A DNA stretch of 6,959 nucleotides. Source: JBBKWG01 sp037968835. Lineage in GTDB: Bacteria; Pseudomonadota; Alphaproteobacteria; Rhodobacterales; Rhodobacteraceae. A program made the position numbers and the translations under genes. The stretch covers positions 1 to 6,959 of the forward strand of contig JBBKWG010000211.1 in the NCBI GenBank assembly GCA_037968835.1, in the 5' to 3' direction. The notes beneath the pieces were generated by a model. It saw only the letters and a list, made by a program, of their open reading frames with translations. It searched no databases and was not told the DNA's origin. Positions 5,385 through 6,959 of this stretch are shown piece by piece. How positions within the stretch are numbered: the stretch's first letter is position 1; every line of letters begins with the position of its first letter.

Positions 5385-6959
5385 GGCCTGAAAAAGCAGC
5401 GCCTCGTCGTAGACGCCGTCATGCGCCATGACGACGGAATCAAACCCCAGGTCTTTTATCGCCGCGCTGTTGCGGGCCAGGTTCGAGCCGGTGAGAATTT
5501 CGATCTGGTCATCGTTGTCGTGAACGAAGTCTTCCAGCGCCAGTGCCACCTGATCCTGATCTCCGAGAACATTGGTCTGCGAGATTGCCGTGACCTTGAT
5601 CAGATCGCCGGAGATATAGAGCGCCTTCAGTCCGCTGATTCCTGCAAAAAGCTCATCCTTGGCGACGCTTTCGGCAAGTTCTTCGCTTCCGTTGGCCAAA
5701 TCCTTAAGCGCGGTGCGGAAGTTGTCCTGCATGTCCTTGTAGGCATCGAGGCCATGCTTTTCATAACTCAGATGGTTCACCAGCACATTGTCATGCCCGC
5801 TTACCGCGACGTCGGTGTCGCCCGAGACCACAGTCAGATCGTCGTCCAGAAGAACGTTGGTCTGCGAGATCATGGTGATGTCGATCATGTCGCCACCGAC
5901 GATGATCAGATCATAGCCAAAGCCGATTTCGATGGCGGCGGCCGTGTTGAATAGGATGTTTTCGCCGGTGCCAAGCATGGTTGCAGACGCGGTAAAGCTG
6001 AACTCGACCCAGTCCGTATCCATCGTGAACGTGATCTGTGTGAATGCGTTCAGCGTGACGACGTCGCCCTCGTAATATACCAGATTCCAGGCACTCGGCA
6101 GCGAGAGGTCGACAGACTTCGCCGCCTCGCCGGGTTCACTGTCGACGTCGCCGTCGTCGTCCAGATTATCCGAGAGATAGGCAAATTCAGCGATGTTGTA
6201 GGCTTTGGTCGATGCGTCATCGAGCGATGGAATGCCGCTGTCCCTGTCGCTGGCGACATTGGTTTGCGACACTGATTTCAGTATCTTCACCGCTCCGCCG
6301 ACCACGATCACGCCAGCGTCGATCATGCTTGTGGTGACAGTGACCGAGTTCGACACCTCGTTCATCCCGGTCACCACGTTGTGGCCGGAAACGATCTCAT
6401 AGGGATTGGGCGAGTTGTATTCGTATTTCGCGGCCAGCGTCGACACTTCGCTTTCGGCTTCTTCATCACCGGCCTTCAGTTCGCGTTTGGCTGCGATCGC
6501 GGCCGGTATCAGGTCGTTGATGTAAGGCGCTTCCTCGACTTTCACTCCATTCATGTAAACGCCGATCACATCGCCGTCGCGCACAATTGCTGTTTCAGCG
6601 CCTTCAATCACAGGCTCGACGAACGCGCGCACCTGGTCGGTCAAGATCGCGAATTGCTCGGAGCGGATCGCATCGAAAGCCGCAAGCGGCCCGCCGCCCG
6701 GTCCAGAAAGACTCTCGGCCAGCGAAGCTGCGGAAATCAACGCGTGGTAAAAGACGTCCGGGGTGGTGAATTCCCGCGTGCTGTATCCGACGACGTCCAG
6801 ATCGAGGAGCGACAGCGTCTGAATCGACACTGTTGCCACAGAGCTTGGGATCGGCACGAAGGGCAGAATGATCATCTGCGCGAACATCGGAGACGTCCAG
6901 CCATCGTCCGGCGGTGGGTCAAGTTCCAGTGCCGGGGTCGCAGGCTGGGAGGGCAGGGT
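5205..6959 (-). CDS. Probable T1SS substrate with SQTNV-D-x-D repeats (5' end missing)
   Basis: This minus-strand frame is open to the window edge, giving 584 residues that end in DVMQTMIA with TGA at 5207-5205. The internal Met at 6887 is probably not the start: the preceding 24 codons are open and encode a Pro/Asp-rich stretch continuous with the gene. The visible part is acidic and cysteine-free and has no membrane anchor or RTX nonapeptides. Its hallmark is a repeated motif, a GD-containing hydrophobic stretch followed by SQTNVxxDxD, in three clear copies (residues 231, 365, 460) and three degenerate ones (46, 307, 523). An EF-hand-like acidic loop lies at 265-276. Position as first gene before the exporter, lack of Cys, acidic repeats and a long C-terminus without a membrane anchor together suggest a secreted T1SS passenger. 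No catalytic motif is visible. An adhesin, matrix or surface-layer role is possible but unproven. Confidence 0.8.
   Translation of the reverse strand, partial: TLPSQPATPALELDPPPDDGWTSPMFAQMIILPFVPIPSSVATVSIQTLSLLDLDVVGYSTREFTTPDVFYHALISAASLAESLSGPGGGPLAAFDAIRSEQFAILTDQVRAFVEPVIEGAETAIVRDGDVIGVYMNGVKVEEAPYINDLIPAAIAAKRELKAGDEEAESEVSTLAAKYEYNSPNPYEIVSGHNVVTGMNEVSNSVTVTTSMIDAGVIVVGGAVKILKSVSQTNVASDRDSGIPSLDDASTKAYNIAEFAYLSDNLDDDGDVDSEPGEAAKSVDLSLPSAWNLVYYEGDVVTLNAFTQITFTMDTDWVEFSFTASATMLGTGENILFNTAAAIEIGFGYDLIIVGGDMIDITMISQTNVLLDDDLTVVSGDTDVAVSGHDNVLVNHLSYEKHGLDAYKDMQDNFRTALKDLANGSEELAESVAKDELFAGISGLKALYISGDLIKVTAISQTNVLGDQDQVALALEDFVHDNDDQIEILTGSNLARNSAAIKDLGFDSVVMAHDGVYDEALLFQANLIDTDAAALGVGLSALASEAVAFLADDMLLPELPDDTFVPGGTFIASDSSDVMQTMIA
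5367..6389 (-). repeat. Imperfect protein repeat array with [ST]GxN...SQTNVxxDxD modules
   Basis: Four modules are visible in the substrate: 6389-6240 (residues 191-240), 5969-5838 (331-374), 5801-5553 (387-469) and 5492-5367 (490-531). A typical one begins [ST]G-x-N, has a second Asn a few residues on, a hydrophobic strand, a G-D or H-D pair, another strand, then SQTNVLxDxD or a decayed form. The second and fourth modules align over about 43 residues with few gaps. The third is longer because of an insertion at about 408-446. An orphan copy of the last part, TQITFTMDTD, is at 6041-6012, and a fainter IQTLSLLDLD is at 6824-6795. The DNA itself has diverged, so this is an old protein-level repeat. 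Confidence 0.7.

Noticed and set aside
6885..6887. ATG at 6887 as the true start of the secreted protein
   Set aside because: The frame stays open for all 24 codons up to the window edge and encodes a plausible Pro/Asp-rich continuation. I saw no clear ribosome-binding site before this Met, so the gene most likely begins outside the window.
1..6959. CRISPR arrays, tRNA/rRNA genes, insertion sequences or att sites
   Set aside because: I saw no evenly spaced direct repeats, tRNA-like cloverleaf, transposase frame or terminal inverted repeats on either strand.

Overview
The window encodes what looks like a dedicated type I secretion system (T1SS) with its own substrate. The composition is GC-rich (estimated by eye). 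A PrtD/PrtE-like ABC and adaptor pair, a NodT-type outer-membrane lipoprotein and a large acidic secreted protein suggest an alphaproteobacterium. I cannot place it below class from this sequence.

Layout, left to right. Bases 1-153 are the 3' end of an unrecognised plus-strand gene. Bases 154-421 are a non-coding leader with two clear dyad symmetries. Bases 422-1798 (+) encode a NodT/OprM-type outer-membrane efflux lipoprotein. Only 26 bp beyond its stop, the opposing operon ends. Read from the right on the minus strand, that operon has a secreted substrate (6959-5205, 5' end outside the window), a T1SS permease/ATPase (5170-3158, TTG start with a strong Shine-Dalgarno) and an HlyD-family adaptor (3165-1825). 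The adaptor's start overlaps the permease stop by 8 nt.

How they fit together: the ABC protein would energise export and select the substrate. The HlyD-family protein would bridge the periplasm, and the plus-strand lipoprotein is a plausible outer-membrane exit duct. Substrate, ABC and adaptor are probably co-transcribed; the outer-membrane gene has its own transcription unit running toward them.

The most unusual element is the substrate. Its visible 584 residues contain no cysteine and no recognisable RTX nonapeptide (GGxGxDxLx) block. Instead they carry a repeated motif of the form G-D-x-hydrophobic, a short hydrophobic stretch, then SQTNVxxDxD, in three good and three degenerate copies. 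At least three copies sit in a longer module beginning [ST]G-x-N, and one related copy is split by a roughly 40-residue, probably helical insertion. This is a candidate for a non-classical T1SS substrate family. Its biological role (adhesin, matrix or surface-layer protein, enzyme) cannot be read from the sequence.
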